Assembly: GCA_964017155.1 (NCBI GenBank)
Contig: OZ024867.1
Location: 25,163,636 to 25,227,635 of the forward strand
Source of the DNA: Oasisia sp. SBJ-2009
Taxonomy: Eukaryota > Annelida > Polychaeta > Sabellida > Siboglinidae
Length of the DNA: 64,000 nt
Direction: 5' to 3'
The notes under the pieces are model-generated. The model searched no databases, was not told the DNA's origin, and saw only the letters and a list, made by a program, of their open reading frames with translations. Of this stretch, positions 1 to 10,345 are shown one piece after another. Positions within the stretch are counted from its first letter, which is position 1. Each line of letters opens with the position of its first letter. Both the position numbers and the translations under genes were made by a program.

Positions 1-88
1 CTAGCAGTATAACATACATACCGTAATGGTTGTCTGGTCGGTGTAATCTGTTATCCACGTTATTCGTTGTCTATGATTATTCGTAGGT

Positions 89-90
<2 letters not shown>

Positions 91-146
<56 letters not shown>
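91..146. repeat. (AT)n microsatellite
   Basis: An uninterrupted AT dinucleotide run upstream of the first EGF exon. Apart from this run, I see no gene or recognisable element in 1-402. Open frames through the run are low-complexity and not genes. Confidence 0.95.
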
Positions 147-148
<2 letters not shown>

Positions 149-402
149 ACACTTCAATATATGGATTGAAAATGAAGCTGTTATTGATATAGATGAATTT
201 GTAACTTAGAATAATAATAATAATGCTAATCATAAGTATATAATACAAACTCAAAGAAAGTACAACCGATGCAGTACACATCTTGCTGAGGATTGTGTGT
301 AAGGTTAATTTCGCATAAATGACTTGACCATCTCACTTCTAACCGTAGTACCACGTTACCGATGTCTAGGAATGATGTAGAATAGTCGTACGTGTTTAAC
401 AG

Positions 403-516
403 ACTCCAACGAATGCGCCAGCATGCCGTGTCAACACGGTGCCAGGTGTGTCGACGGCCTCATGTCGTACACGTGCAAGTGTGTAGACGGCTACACAGGT
501 GACCACTGCGAGACAG
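403..516 (+). CDS. EGF-like exon 1 of mosaic membrane protein
   Basis: Internal exon of a type I membrane protein gene whose start lies left of the window. It is bounded by an acceptor ending TTTAACAG and a donor AGACAG|GTGGGT, and is 114 bp (38 codons), phase 1 at both ends. It encodes one complete EGF-like domain: NECASMPCQHGARC, then a YTCKC core, then the closing GYTGDHC. All six cysteines are present, and the residues before the first cysteine fit the calcium-binding EGF class (inference). The same gene continues with exons at 2066, 3261, 4088, 5003 and 6895, all in compatible phase. EGF modules usually mediate extracellular protein contacts; no ligand can be read from the sequence. Confidence 0.85.
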
Positions 517-554
517 GTGGGTGGATACGTGGAGGACACTCGTCACGTTGACCA

Positions 555-1990
555 TAGGTGTTAGACAATTATACTACATGTGTTAGACCATCAGACTACA
601 TGTGTTAGACCATCTGACTCTATGTGTTAGACCATCAGACTACATGTATTAGACCATCATACTACATATGTTAGACCATCAGACTACATGTGTTAGACCA
701 TCTGACTATATGTGTTAGACCATCAGACTACATGTATTAGACCATCATACTAATGTGTTAGACCATCGGACTACATGTGTTAGATCATCGGACTACATGT
801 GTTAGACCATCAGACTACATGTATTAGACCATCAGACTACATATGTTAAAACATCAGACTACATATGTTAGACCATCAGGCTACATCTGTTAGACCATCA
901 GACTACATGTGTTAGACAATCAGACTACATGTGTTAGACCATCGGACTACATGTTTTAGAACATCGGACTACATATGTTAGACCATCAGACTACATATGT
1001 TAGACCACCAGACTACATATGTTAGACCATCAGACTACATATGTTAGACCATCAGACTACACGTGTTAGACCATCAGACTACATATGTTAGACCATCAGA
1101 CTACATATGTTAGACCATCAGACTACATGTGTTAGACAATCAGACTACATGTGTTAGACCATCAGACTACATATGTTAGACCATCATATTACATATGTTA
1201 GACCATGAGACTAGAGTTGTTAGACAATCATACTATATATGTTAGACCATGAGACTAGAGTTGTTAGACAATCATCCTACATGTGTTAGACCATCGGACT
1301 ACATCTGTTAGACAATCATCCTACATGTGTTAGACCATCGGACTACATATGTTAGACCATCATACTACATGTGTTAGACAATCACACTACATGTGTTTGA
1401 CCATCGGACTACATATGTTAGACCATCATACTACATGTGTTAGACCATCAGACTAGAGGTGTTAGACAGACCATCGGACTACATATGTTAGACCATCATA
1501 CTACATGTGTTAGACTATCAGACTACATGTGTTAGACCATCAGACTACAGGTGTTAGACCATCAGATTACATGTGTTAGACCATCAGACTACATGTGTTA
1601 GACCATCAGACTACAGGTGTTAGACCATCATACTAAAGGTGTTAGACCATCAGATTACATGTGTTAGACCATCAGACTACAGGTGTTAGATCATCAGACT
1701 ACATGTGTTAGACCATCAGACTACATGTGTTAGACCATCAGACTACATGTGTTAGACCATCATATTACATGTGTTAGACCATCAGACTACATGTGTTAGA
1801 CCATCATACTATAGGTGTTAGACCATCAGACTACAGGTGTTAGACCATCAGACTAAATGTGTTAGACCATCAGATTACATGTGTTAGACCATCAGACTAC
1901 AGGTGTTAGATCATCAGATTACATGTGTTAGACCATCAGACTACATGTGTTAGACCATCAGACTACAGGTGTTAGACCATCAGACTATAT
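555..1990. repeat. 22-bp minisatellite, about 65 copies
   Basis: Head-to-tail copies of a 22-bp unit containing GTTAGACCATCAGACTAC, filling the intron between the first and second EGF exons. Copies differ mainly at ACATGTGT, ACATATGT and ACAGGTGT variants. Several neighbouring variant blocks recur, suggesting multi-unit duplication. Confidence 0.95.
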
Positions 1991-2065
1991 ATGTGTGAAA
2001 AGTCATTACGGAAATACAATTGCAACGTTACTTTGCGTAACTAATTGATTGCAATTTATTTGCAG

Positions 2066-2167
2066 ACAGAGACGAATGCGCAAGTAATCCTTGTGTGAAC
2101 GAAACGACGATGTGTTTAGACAACATCAACTCTTACCGCTGTGTCTGTGAGGTGTGCGTCAATGGAG
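2066..2167 (+). CDS. EGF-like exon 2 of mosaic membrane protein
   Basis: Follows the acceptor TTATTTGCAG and ends at donor AATGGAG|GTATGT; 102 bp, phase 1-1. The translation starts RDECASNPC and has an N-E-T glycosylation sequon, then NSYRCVCEVC. Six cysteines are present, but the fifth and sixth are separated by only two residues (CEVC), whereas EGF domains normally have about eight. The domain is therefore shortened in its last loop, or a small deletion has removed the usual Gly-Tyr-x-Gly segment. An alternative donor (GAG|GTGTGC) lies slightly upstream but would break the phase pattern. Coding status is supported by phase continuity with the neighbouring exons. Confidence 0.7.
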
Positions 2168-3260
2168 GTATGTTGATGGCGATACACTCATGGCGACTGG
2201 CTTAAACACACGTCTGGCGAATACATTCTTAGCACATCAGTTAGCATCTTTACGTCAATTTCATCTTAGCCTCATGCCCCCTATTCAATCGTTGAAGGCA
2301 TTTAGCTCATATTTCCAGAGGGTAGAACTCAATCGACTGCATGGAAAAATGTGTGCTTAGTTTCAGGGTACCTACCATAGTGTTCTTCTCCCTGCTGCAC
2401 GGGGGCGGGTTGGCGGCGATTTTTAAATACCAGTATCGTTCACGTCGCTACATAAGGCGCATGTTGCAGTAAATAATTTGTTAGCATATGCAATGGTGTG
2501 GTCTCAGCTGATTCTATGAACTTCAGTGATATAAATGTGAATCAACCGTAATAACAGACGCCAGCGCATGAGCCGACATATTCATAAACCTACCAAGCAA
2601 AAGTGGAAACACGCCGCATCATAACCAGTGCCACAGCTCGTCATATGTGGTCCGAGGTACTGCCTTATGGGATAGATGTCTTCCTCCGTGATGTCGCACA
2701 ATTTACTAGAAACTACCACTTCCGAGTTAACAATAAACGTGAAAACATCGATTGGAGTTGCAATAATTAGGTTATTTAACAGTTTAGATGTATAAAACAA
2801 CAACATTGGCCTTGTGTTCCCAGTTAGTTTATTATTATTTAACATTTGTTGTTGCTGTTGTTGTATATAAACGACATAACTTCGTATATAACCGTAATTG
2901 ACAAACGAGGTAAAAATCTACCGATCAAATGTTATATTTGTCCGTTTACCACTTAGTGTATGGGTTTCGATTACACTTAGTGTATGGGTTTCGATTACAA
3001 GTAATAATAATAATAATAATAAGATTAGCAACAATAATAGCAATAACAGTAATATCAACAACAATACGTATCAAAGAAGATAAAGATCGTAATATTTACA
3101 CGTTTTATTTAAACTTAGTTTTACAGGCTTTGATTCTAATAAAGTCAGCATTACATCATATCAACTGGCCACTAAATAAGCAAAGGATAATTGGTGCAAA
3201 AATCAACTAGTAGAAAATCGACTGAACGCTGAATGCTGTTGTAGCTGATTAACGTTGTAG

Positions 3261-3374
3261 AGATTGACGAATGCGCGAGCAATCCATGCAAGAACGAAGG
3301 CATGTGTGTGCACGCCGTGAAGGCGTTTAAGTGTCACTGTGTGTCGGGATACACCGGACAGAACTGCGAAACAG
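3261..3374 (+). CDS. EGF-like exon 3 of mosaic membrane protein
   Basis: Acceptor ACGTTGTAG and donor GAAACAG|GTACTT bound a 114-bp phase 1-1 exon of exactly the same length as the first EGF exon. It encodes IDECASNPCKNEGMC, FKCHC and SGYTGQNC. This is a complete six-cysteine EGF domain with the Asp/Ile-Asp-Glu-Cys start typical of calcium-binding EGF modules. The matching length and phase suggest that the EGF exons arose by exon duplication. The surrounding intron sequence (2168-3260 and 3375-4087) shows a small AAT-type repeat near 3002-3025 and no other feature I can support. Confidence 0.85.
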
Positions 3375-4087
3375 GTACTTCGCCTGCTAAGTTGTTCATC
3401 TAAACAGTAAGAAACGTGCATGTGTTTGTGTGTATGTGTGCCTGTGTGAACTGTTGTCTGTTTACTATATATTTGCTCTAACATTGACCACTAACTAAAT
3501 CGTGCATTTGCATGTGAAACAAATTATATGAGGGGACATACTACCCTGCGTGTTTTCATGACCTGGTCTTGACAAGAGATTCTGGACATTATACCGAGGA
3601 GGACAGTCGCTGTATCACACTGCTGGTGTCTAGAGCGGACAGTGCAGTGACATGTTTGTTGAGACGAACTGGACGAAGACAGGACACGGACCAGGTGACA
3701 CTCGAGGGAAAAAAGAGAACCTTTAAACGATGGCGCGGTGTGTACAGTGGGAATGCGACTGTCAGCCAGCCTGTGACTTCGAGATGTCTGTCGATGAAAC
3801 TCTGGAGTCGCTTATTGGGGCAGCTACTGGGCTGATTATCTGATTCATTTTAAGGCATTGTTGTTACACGGGTTTTCAGGCCACTTTCAAAGGAAGTGAC
3901 AATTTTCGCCGCAAAGAGGAAACGTTTCACATCGGGGAATAAAAGTATCATCGACGAAGAGGCCATTTACACTAGTGATGTCGGCGTTTTGCTTCTGCTT
4001 CTGCGTCATGCGGAATAACTAATTAAACATGGTTTTACTAAGTACACTAACAGTTCAAATTTAAAAAACAAAATTGTTTGTTTTCAG

Positions 4088-4504
4088 GTATGCCTTCTAC
4101 AACTACAGCAACTACAGCCACAACAACGACCTCGGAATGCACGACAACGTCCACAATCACAACAACAACCCCAGTACCCACGACAACATCCACAACCACA
4201 ACAACAATAACCCCAGTACCCACGACAACATCCACAACCACAACAACAATAACCCCAGTACCCACAACAACAAACACAACAACAACCCCAGTACCCACGA
4301 CAACACCCATAACCACAACAACAACCCCAGTACCCAAAAGAACATCCACAACAACAACCCGTGATGCTACGGCATCAACCACAACTACCCCGACACCCCA
4401 GAAAACAGCCACACCCACAACCACAACCATGACGACACCAGTACCCACAGCAACATCTACAACCAAAATAACAACGACGACTGCGGTATCTGCAATACTC
4501 GCGG
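4088..4504 (+). CDS. Thr/Pro-rich mucin-like exon of mosaic membrane protein
   Basis: Acceptor TTTTCAG, donor CTCGCGG|GTGAGT; 417 bp, phase 1-1. The product is a mucin-like stalk of about 139 residues dominated by threonine, with repeated TPVPTTTSTTTT units and a single cysteine near its start. Such segments are usually heavily O-glycosylated and hold extracellular domains away from the membrane (family knowledge). The exon sits between the EGF modules and the chitin-binding domain, so it probably forms the spacer between them. The ACA/ACC-rich repeats are themselves a coding minisatellite and likely vary in length between alleles (inference). Reverse-strand open frames here are low-complexity shadows. 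Confidence 0.8.
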
Positions 4505-5002
4505 GTGAGTCTGGGAAATTCCTGACATTGTATGAAGCACATACACGCAATCACAGTTTCACTGTTTAATGGTCATTTCGAAATCAATCCAGTGTTTGGT
4601 GGACATTGTCGCAAATAACTCTGGACATAGCGTATTTCAACATGTATTCAGCATATACATGTATTGGATTCTTAGTGAAAATTCCTTTCATGTTCGTTAC
4701 TATTTTGTTTTAGGCGATTTGACCAGTTCAACGAATTACGCGATCCGACCTAATATATGAACCCATACAAGTTAAAATATGATTGCATGTATTATGCCAC
4801 TAACAACTAGCAACTTTCGTTCCACTATGTACAACTAATTTATGCTAGGGCGTGCAGAATTAAATCGCAATACCATTTCACAATTAACGTTCCTGCGTTC
4901 TGGGGAGCAGAGTTCCTGTTACATGTCGTTATATATGTGTAGATGGTTGCTTGACTGGTTGATGACTAGATTCTAACGTAGCGTGCTGTCATCTCGTTGC
5001 AG

Positions 5003-5263
5003 GACTTAACTATTACCTGTGCGACTTCACGCAGAGGAAGGTGTGGCAGCCGGACCCGTACAACTGCCACCGCTTCTACGTCTGCGAACATGTCGTTGGC
5101 GGGCATGGCGCCGTCATCAGAGACGTCAGCGAGTACCGGATACACCATATGACTTGCGGCGACTTGTACTGGAACCAGACCATCCACGGGTGTGTGCGTA
5201 ACAAGCCCGCTAGGTGTCGTGTCACACCACCGGTCCCGTTTTTGATTTCGGGTCCAACGCAGA
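5003..5263 (+). CDS. Chitin-binding (CBM14/peritrophin-A) exon of mosaic membrane protein
   Basis: Acceptor CGTTGCAG, donor ACGCAGA|GTACGT; 261 bp, phase 1-1. It encodes a six-cysteine chitin-binding domain: LCDFTQRKVWQPDPYNC, then HRFYVC, a 27-residue loop, MTCGDLYWNQTIHGC and a final cysteine seven residues later. Cysteine spacing and the aromatic residues between the second and third cysteines (HRFYVC) and after the fourth (DLYW) match the peritrophin-A/CBM14 fold, which binds chitin. There is one N-Q-T sequon. The third-to-fourth cysteine loop is longer than usual. In context this is the membrane-proximal extracellular domain, so the protein may tether cells to chitin-containing material such as shell, cuticle or gut lining (inference). 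Confidence 0.85.
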
Positions 5264-5312
5264 GTACGTTTCCATTCTTTAATCTCATTCCGTTCCTCTC
5301 GTTTTATCAATT

Positions 5313-5405
5313 TCTCTCTCCCTCTCTCCCTCTCTCCCTCTCTCCCTCTCTCCCTCTCTCCCTCTCTCCCTCTCTCCCTCTCTCCCTCTCTCCCTCTCTC
5401 CCTCT
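5313..5405. repeat. (CCTCTCTC)n microsatellite
   Basis: Pyrimidine-only 8-bp repeats about 50 bp after the chitin-binding exon, in the intron. They produce spurious Ser/Leu/Pro or Arg/Glu frames. Confidence 0.95.
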
Positions 5406-5793
5406 CATCTCTTCCCCTCTCTAACAGCCGCAGTAAGATAGCCCGTGATCCCACGAAAGTGGCACCATCTACACAAAAACCTGTCAACAGCAGCTCTCGG
5501 CTGTATTTGCCTTTGATCAGCATATCGTGTTTTGTTTAGTTTGCGTATAATAGTGGTCGGTCTAGACGGACCACTATTTTATGCAAACTGACCAATGTTG
5601 GTCCAGCTGTCAAAGCCGATGATTGGTGTTGTTAGCCCTCAATCGTGTAGATGGCGCCACTTTAGCTGGCTCACACAGAAACAGCCAAAACGAGGCGAGG
5701 GGGCACACATACACGCACAGACCTACGCTAGCACACACATATATATACACGCATGCTTACGCACACACGCACATATACACGCACACACACGCG

Positions 5794-5903
<110 letters not shown>

Positions 5904-6143
5904 CATGCAATATCTCCCTGTTTCTCTTATGCTCTCACTTGATCTCCTTCAAACTTTTTCTGTACCAACCATTAACCTAATCACGTGACCTGGATGGATC
6001 GCAAACACCGCGAAACGATCAAAGTGGCTATCTGAAGCTATTTTGTTCTCGAATGACAAAGATATAAAGAAACAATTTAAATTTGTCAAGTGTTTGCACT
6101 ACGAGTCTTCATGTCGCAGTAGTAATGCAATTCTCGCATTTAA

Positions 6144-6680
6144 AGGGATTCTTAGGGACCAGAACTATGATGAAAAGGGATTCTTTGGTAATGTTTACCT
6201 TTTTGTGATATACGCAACAAGGTATTAATCCTATTAATACCATGTTTTGTATAATTATTTTAAATAGTTCGATGCCTTTATTTCATTAGAATGGTGTTTA
6301 ACCTATCACAAATAATCATGCCATATACCGATCGAGCCCAAACTACAAAAGGATTCTTTTCGATATTTTATCACGGGATTAGTGATTATTAAACACAATA
6401 CTAATGATATAACAGTATTACAGAGTTTTATGCTGCTGGACTGACCACCCAGAACTATTTTATTTATATACATACTACCGTTTACATATTTATATACTTG
6501 ATTTTATTTACTGTGTACATACACTAGGCCTACTATGTGATTTAAAAATGTTTTATGCGCCCTTCTAAGTGTAACTCCGTGAATTTACAATAAAATTAAT
6601 ATATGTATGTATGTATATATATATATATATGTTATCAAATAATCACTTTTCATTGTAATTTGGGACACGAAAGAATCCCT
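6144..6680. mobile_element. 537-bp TTAA-flanked MITE-like element
   Basis: The element begins AGGGATTCTT and ends AAGAATCCCT, a perfect 10-bp terminal inverted repeat, and is flanked on both sides by TTAA (6140-6143 and 6681-6684). A further AGGGATTCTT copy lies at about 6178. No plausible transposase frame is present. TTAA target duplication with short inverted ends is the signature of piggyBac- or Kolobok-type non-autonomous elements (family knowledge); which of the two is unresolved. It lies in the intron between the chitin-binding and transmembrane exons. Confidence 0.7.
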
Positions 6681-6894
6681 TTAACCGTTATCAACATTGT
6701 CGTGGAAAGACAAAGCTTGACGACCGTCTGGCGCGTAATTGTAATTGTGACGTAAGTTTATTCCACCCGATACATGTAATAAGTAATTATTGGGCATTGA
6801 TACACGCTTGTGCATATGGCAGTCATTAATGACCCTCCTTAGTGTGCAATAAATCATGTTATAAATCGATCAATTGTTGACGTTTTCTTTCCAG

Positions 6895-7325
6895 AGCCGC
6901 AAAAGGTGATTTTCGTCCTAACGGTCGTCCTGAGCAGTCTGGTCGGAATGACCGTGTCAGCCGCGGTCTCTGTCAGCTGCGTCTACATACGGTATCGCGT
7001 CACTCGAATACGAATCACGCGAGTGCATCCAGCCAAGTCGCCTAGTAAGCCTAGTTCTAGTAAGCCTAACTCTAGTAAGCCTAGCTCTAGTCAGCCTGAC
7101 TCTAGTAAGCCTAGCTCTAGTCAGCCTGACTCTAGTGAGCCTGACTCTAGTGAGCCTAACTCTAGTCAGCCTGACTCTAATCAGCCTGACTCTAGTCAGC
7201 CTGACTCTAGTCAGCCTGACTCTAGTCAGCCTGACTCTAGTCAGCTTGACTCTAGTAAGTTTAACAAGTGCATGTCGAAGTGTCTCCGCTCAGAGATACG
7301 GGTTAACATGTGTCAGAAGTATTAA
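6895..7325 (+). CDS. Terminal exon: transmembrane segment and Ser/Pro repeat tail
   Basis: Acceptor TTTCTTTCCAG; the reading frame accepts the phase 1 donor of the chitin-binding exon and ends at TAA 7323-7325. Residues IFVLTVVLSSLVGMTVSAAV form a clear hydrophobic helix of about 25 residues, followed by a basic stop-transfer stretch (YIRYRVTRIRITRV). The extracellular modules upstream and the basic residues downstream give a type I topology. The cytoplasmic tail contains about 15 pentads of the type SSKPx/SSQPD, encoded by a 15-bp repeat (7035-7255), then a short Cys-containing end. No signalling motif is recognised. Repeat number is likely polymorphic (inference). Confidence 0.82.
7035..7255 (+). 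repeat. 15-bp coding minisatellite in cytoplasmic tail
   Basis: Head-to-tail 15-bp units around CTCTAGTCAGCCTGA encode five-residue Ser-Ser-(Lys/Gln/Glu)-Pro-(Asp/Ser/Asn) repeats inside the terminal exon. Early units use AAG (Lys) and later units CAG (Gln), so charge changes along the tail from basic to acidic. Confidence 0.9.
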
Positions 7326-7389
7326 AAATTCATGGGCTAACCTTGTGTTGTAGAGTTGATAACTTACGTTGTTTATGGCGTTACTGTCA

Positions 7390-8130
7390 GTGAAATGTCG
7401 AAGAATACGACACCGCATAAAACATCCGGTAAAGGCCGCCGAGGGTAGATATCATGTCTACAGGACCAACGGAGATCGAAGTCACTCTTGAAAATCTATA
7501 GGAACTCGACAACGTCGACAGTATGAACGAAAACATATGTGATCCAGCAAAGGATGACAAAAGTAGTTAAAACAATCAAAAGCAAGTAAAATCGAGGATT
7601 TCGTCACAATCACTAGCCCTGAAAGAAATGACGTTATGAAGAAATTAAGAGAAATGTTTAAACGAGAATCATACAAAGTAATGGAATACGATTATGACAT
7701 GAAGGAACTAAGGAAAGTGAGCGGTCAAAGCCACATCTATCTCGGACATGGATTCACCATCAAAGATAAATCAAATCAAGTAGAAACCGGGGCCTGCTAA
7801 ACAGCATTCGACAAGCACTGCGACATACTGAAAGGTAACTTCGGAAACTGCTTGAAGAGACAGGTTTACAATTCACTCCTACTTCCAGCAGTGACCTATG
7901 CCGCGGAAACTTGGGCACTCACCAACAAGGCAAAGGACCAACTGGGCTATCATTAAATTACGAAGTAACACATGAACATCGCCTATCACAACAATTGAAA
8001 CCTTATGAAGGGGAACTGACCGCTAAGACGACGGAGAGGTGAACCAGACGAGTACAATAAGAGCACTGTCTGGCAGAGGAGAGCCACGACAAGTAGATCC
8101 GGAGACAGCATACGCAGGCATAGTCTCAGC
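7390..8130 (+). pseudogene. Decayed RTE-like LINE reverse-transcriptase fragment
   Basis: Multiple stops and frameshifts, but the translation retains recognisable C-terminal LINE RT/linker pieces: YLGHGFTIKDK near 7740, AFDKHCDILKGNFGNCLKRQ near 7805, and VYNSLLLPAVTYAAETWALT near 7865. The last is the LPAxTYGAETWxLT block common in RTE-type and related non-LTR elements. It lies just downstream of the membrane protein gene and is not an exon of it. Family assignment is by motif memory only. Confidence 0.65.
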
Positions 8131-8439
8131 CACGGGATCTGTGTTTGCACAACATTGCTGATTACCATTAATGGGTTACTTGCTCTACTCACAATACACT
8201 GTGGACTTTCGTAGCTACTGCTGAATATATATTAGCTTTAAGCTGACTTAACGGTTATTTTAGTGGTATATATCAGAGTTCTGATATAGGATTGTTTTTC
8301 GTTACCATTTCATATGTCATGTCGTGTTCCTCGGAGTTCAATTGTAGGATTGTTATTTTTTACACTGCAGACAACACCATTGAGTTCAGTTATTAATAGT
8401 CACCATTTATATATCCATGTCTACTTCAGATGCAAATAG

Positions 8440-8890
8440 TACCTTACAAACTTAGAAACTGTCTTCATGACATTTTACCGGATGACTGAGAGTAGATTAA
8501 AGCTGAATACTGATAAAACAGAGTTTCTTATTATTGGCACAGAAAGGCAGCGTAACAATGAGAATATTTCCCTATACTCTTACTTAGTCAGCACGTTATA
8601 TCTGCAGTTTCAACTCGGAATTTAGGACTATCTTCACGATAACTTTAATTTTAAAGAACATAGTTCTCAGATTTGTCGAACATGTTATTATCACATTCCT
8701 GATTTACGGCTTATTCTTATGGTTGAAAAATAAACTTTTGCAACTGCGCTAGACACTAGTAGACTAGACATTTGTAATTCACTTTTTTATAATAATATTG
8801 CCTTTAAGGATATCACAACATTTCACCAGTGTTCAGAATTACTATGCAATGATTCAGACTAGGTTTACACGTTTTACTCATGTCCCACCG
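8440..8890 (+). pseudogene. Decayed CR1/L2-like LINE fragment
   Basis: A second, different LINE fossil. LKLNTDKTEFLIIGT near 8495 matches the N-x-x-K-T-E-F/L block after the YADD motif of CR1/L2/jockey-type reverse transcriptases. LDICNSLFY near 8765 and a degraded QxVQNYxAMI block near 8830 match the next conserved segments. Stops and frame changes throughout make it non-functional. Between 8130 and 8440 nothing is recognisable. Confidence 0.55.
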
Positions 8891-8924
8891 TCATAAGACC
8901 ACGCTGCCGTTTTTGTGTAGCCAG

Positions 8925-9375
8925 TGGTGTATCACAGCGGTCAAACTAAGACCGATGCCAGTGGGGTACCACAGCGGACAAACTAAGACCGATACCAGTG
9001 GGGTATCACAGCGGTCAAACTAAGACCGATACCAGTGGGGTACCACAGCGGACAAACTAAGACCGATACCAGTGGGGTGTCACAGCGGTCAAACTAAGAC
9101 CGATAGCAGTGGGGTATCACAGCGGTCAAACTAAGACCGATGCCAGTGGGGTATCACAGCGGTCAAACTAAGACCGGTGCCAGTGGGGTATCACAGCGGT
9201 CAAACTAAGACCGGTGCCAGTGGGGTATCACAGCGGTCAAACTAAGACCGATGCCAGTGGGGTATCACAGCGGTCAAACTAAGACCGGTGCCAGTGGGGT
9301 ATCACAGCTGTCAAACTAAGACCGGTGCCAGTGGGGTATCACAGCTGTCAAACTAAGACCGATGCCAGTGGGGTT
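8925..9375. repeat. 37-bp minisatellite, about 12 copies
   Basis: The unit contains GTATCACAGCGGTCAAACTA and AGACCGATGCCAGTGGG. Copies alternate between GCGGTC and GCGGAC variants. The following 9376-10134 is AT-rich sequence with no gene or element I can support. Confidence 0.95.
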
Positions 9376-10134
9376 TTCTTTGTACGAGAACAGGTGTCAT
9401 TTAATTGTTGATATCATCACGACCAAATAACCACTGTGGTTCCAGCAGAAATGTTGGGATGTCGGGATGGAAAATGGTTTTTGACAAAATGTGGTATGCT
9501 TACTTAACGAAATTTTTCTGGTCACTTTTGTTGTGATAGTTTCAGGAAATGTTCTAAACATATTTTTCTCGATCTGAAGAAACGTTGAAATATACGTCTG
9601 TAGGAAAACAAAAAACTGGTCTCACCTCGTATTTATTAAAATACACACGTGCACACACAGGCGGGCGAACACAACCAGACACACATGAAATGGTAAAGAG
9701 CATTTAAAAGAGCATTTTCACTTTAAAAGAACAATATATTAATATCCCAACATTTTTAATATGTACTATTTATCAACTATTTTTTTTATTGTAATATAAT
9801 TAACTATTATTTAGTTTTAATATCTACTATTTTTAATATATATTATTTATCAACTATTTTAATATTTATTTATTTTTTACATTGTAATATAATTAACTAT
9901 TATTTATCAGTATGAGTATTTTAGTATTATTAAGATTAATATTATTTATTTATATTGAACATGTTTGTTTTTTACTGATCTATTTATTTTACATTTACGT
10001 CTCTATTTTTTATTTTTAGGTAATCATACAGATTACCTAACCATTCATGTAAAGTGTAATGCGCCTTTGAATGGTTTTATTGCTAGATATATGGCGTAGA
10101 CAAATACTGTATTTATTATTATTATTATATAAAA

Positions 10135-10345
10135 GTAAGTTCTCACACACCGTAGTGTCCAGTCGCCAGAGCTGCCAACGCTTTACCTCCCTGGCAGACG
10201 TGTTCAATTAAACATCACCTTCACTTCGCTGGGAAGCATTCAGCCACGCTGCAATTACAGCGCAAAGGCTGCCCGTACACACAGACACAACTGTCAACAG
10301 GCAGATACTCATTCATACAGCTGACTGAACTGGAGCAATGTAGAG
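10135..10345 (-). mobile_element. SINE copy, head-truncated
   Basis: This shares its body with the SINE at 14395-14722: blocks such as CTGGGAAGCAT, CAGCCA, GCTGCAATTA, CTGAACTGGAG and AATGTAGAGTGAAAAA occur in the same order and orientation. The tRNA-like head of the other copy is missing here; the sequence diverges after GTGAAAAAGTAGCC. It is therefore a 5'-truncated copy inserted on the minus strand. Confidence 0.6.

Noticed and set aside
3730..3840. Cys-rich frame ECDCQPACDFEMSVDE, suggestive of an ion-channel or EGF exon
   Set aside because: No phase-compatible splice sites, and too short to assign.
4047..4550. 167-codon minus-strand Val-rich ORF
   Set aside because: Antisense shadow of the Thr-rich mucin exon.
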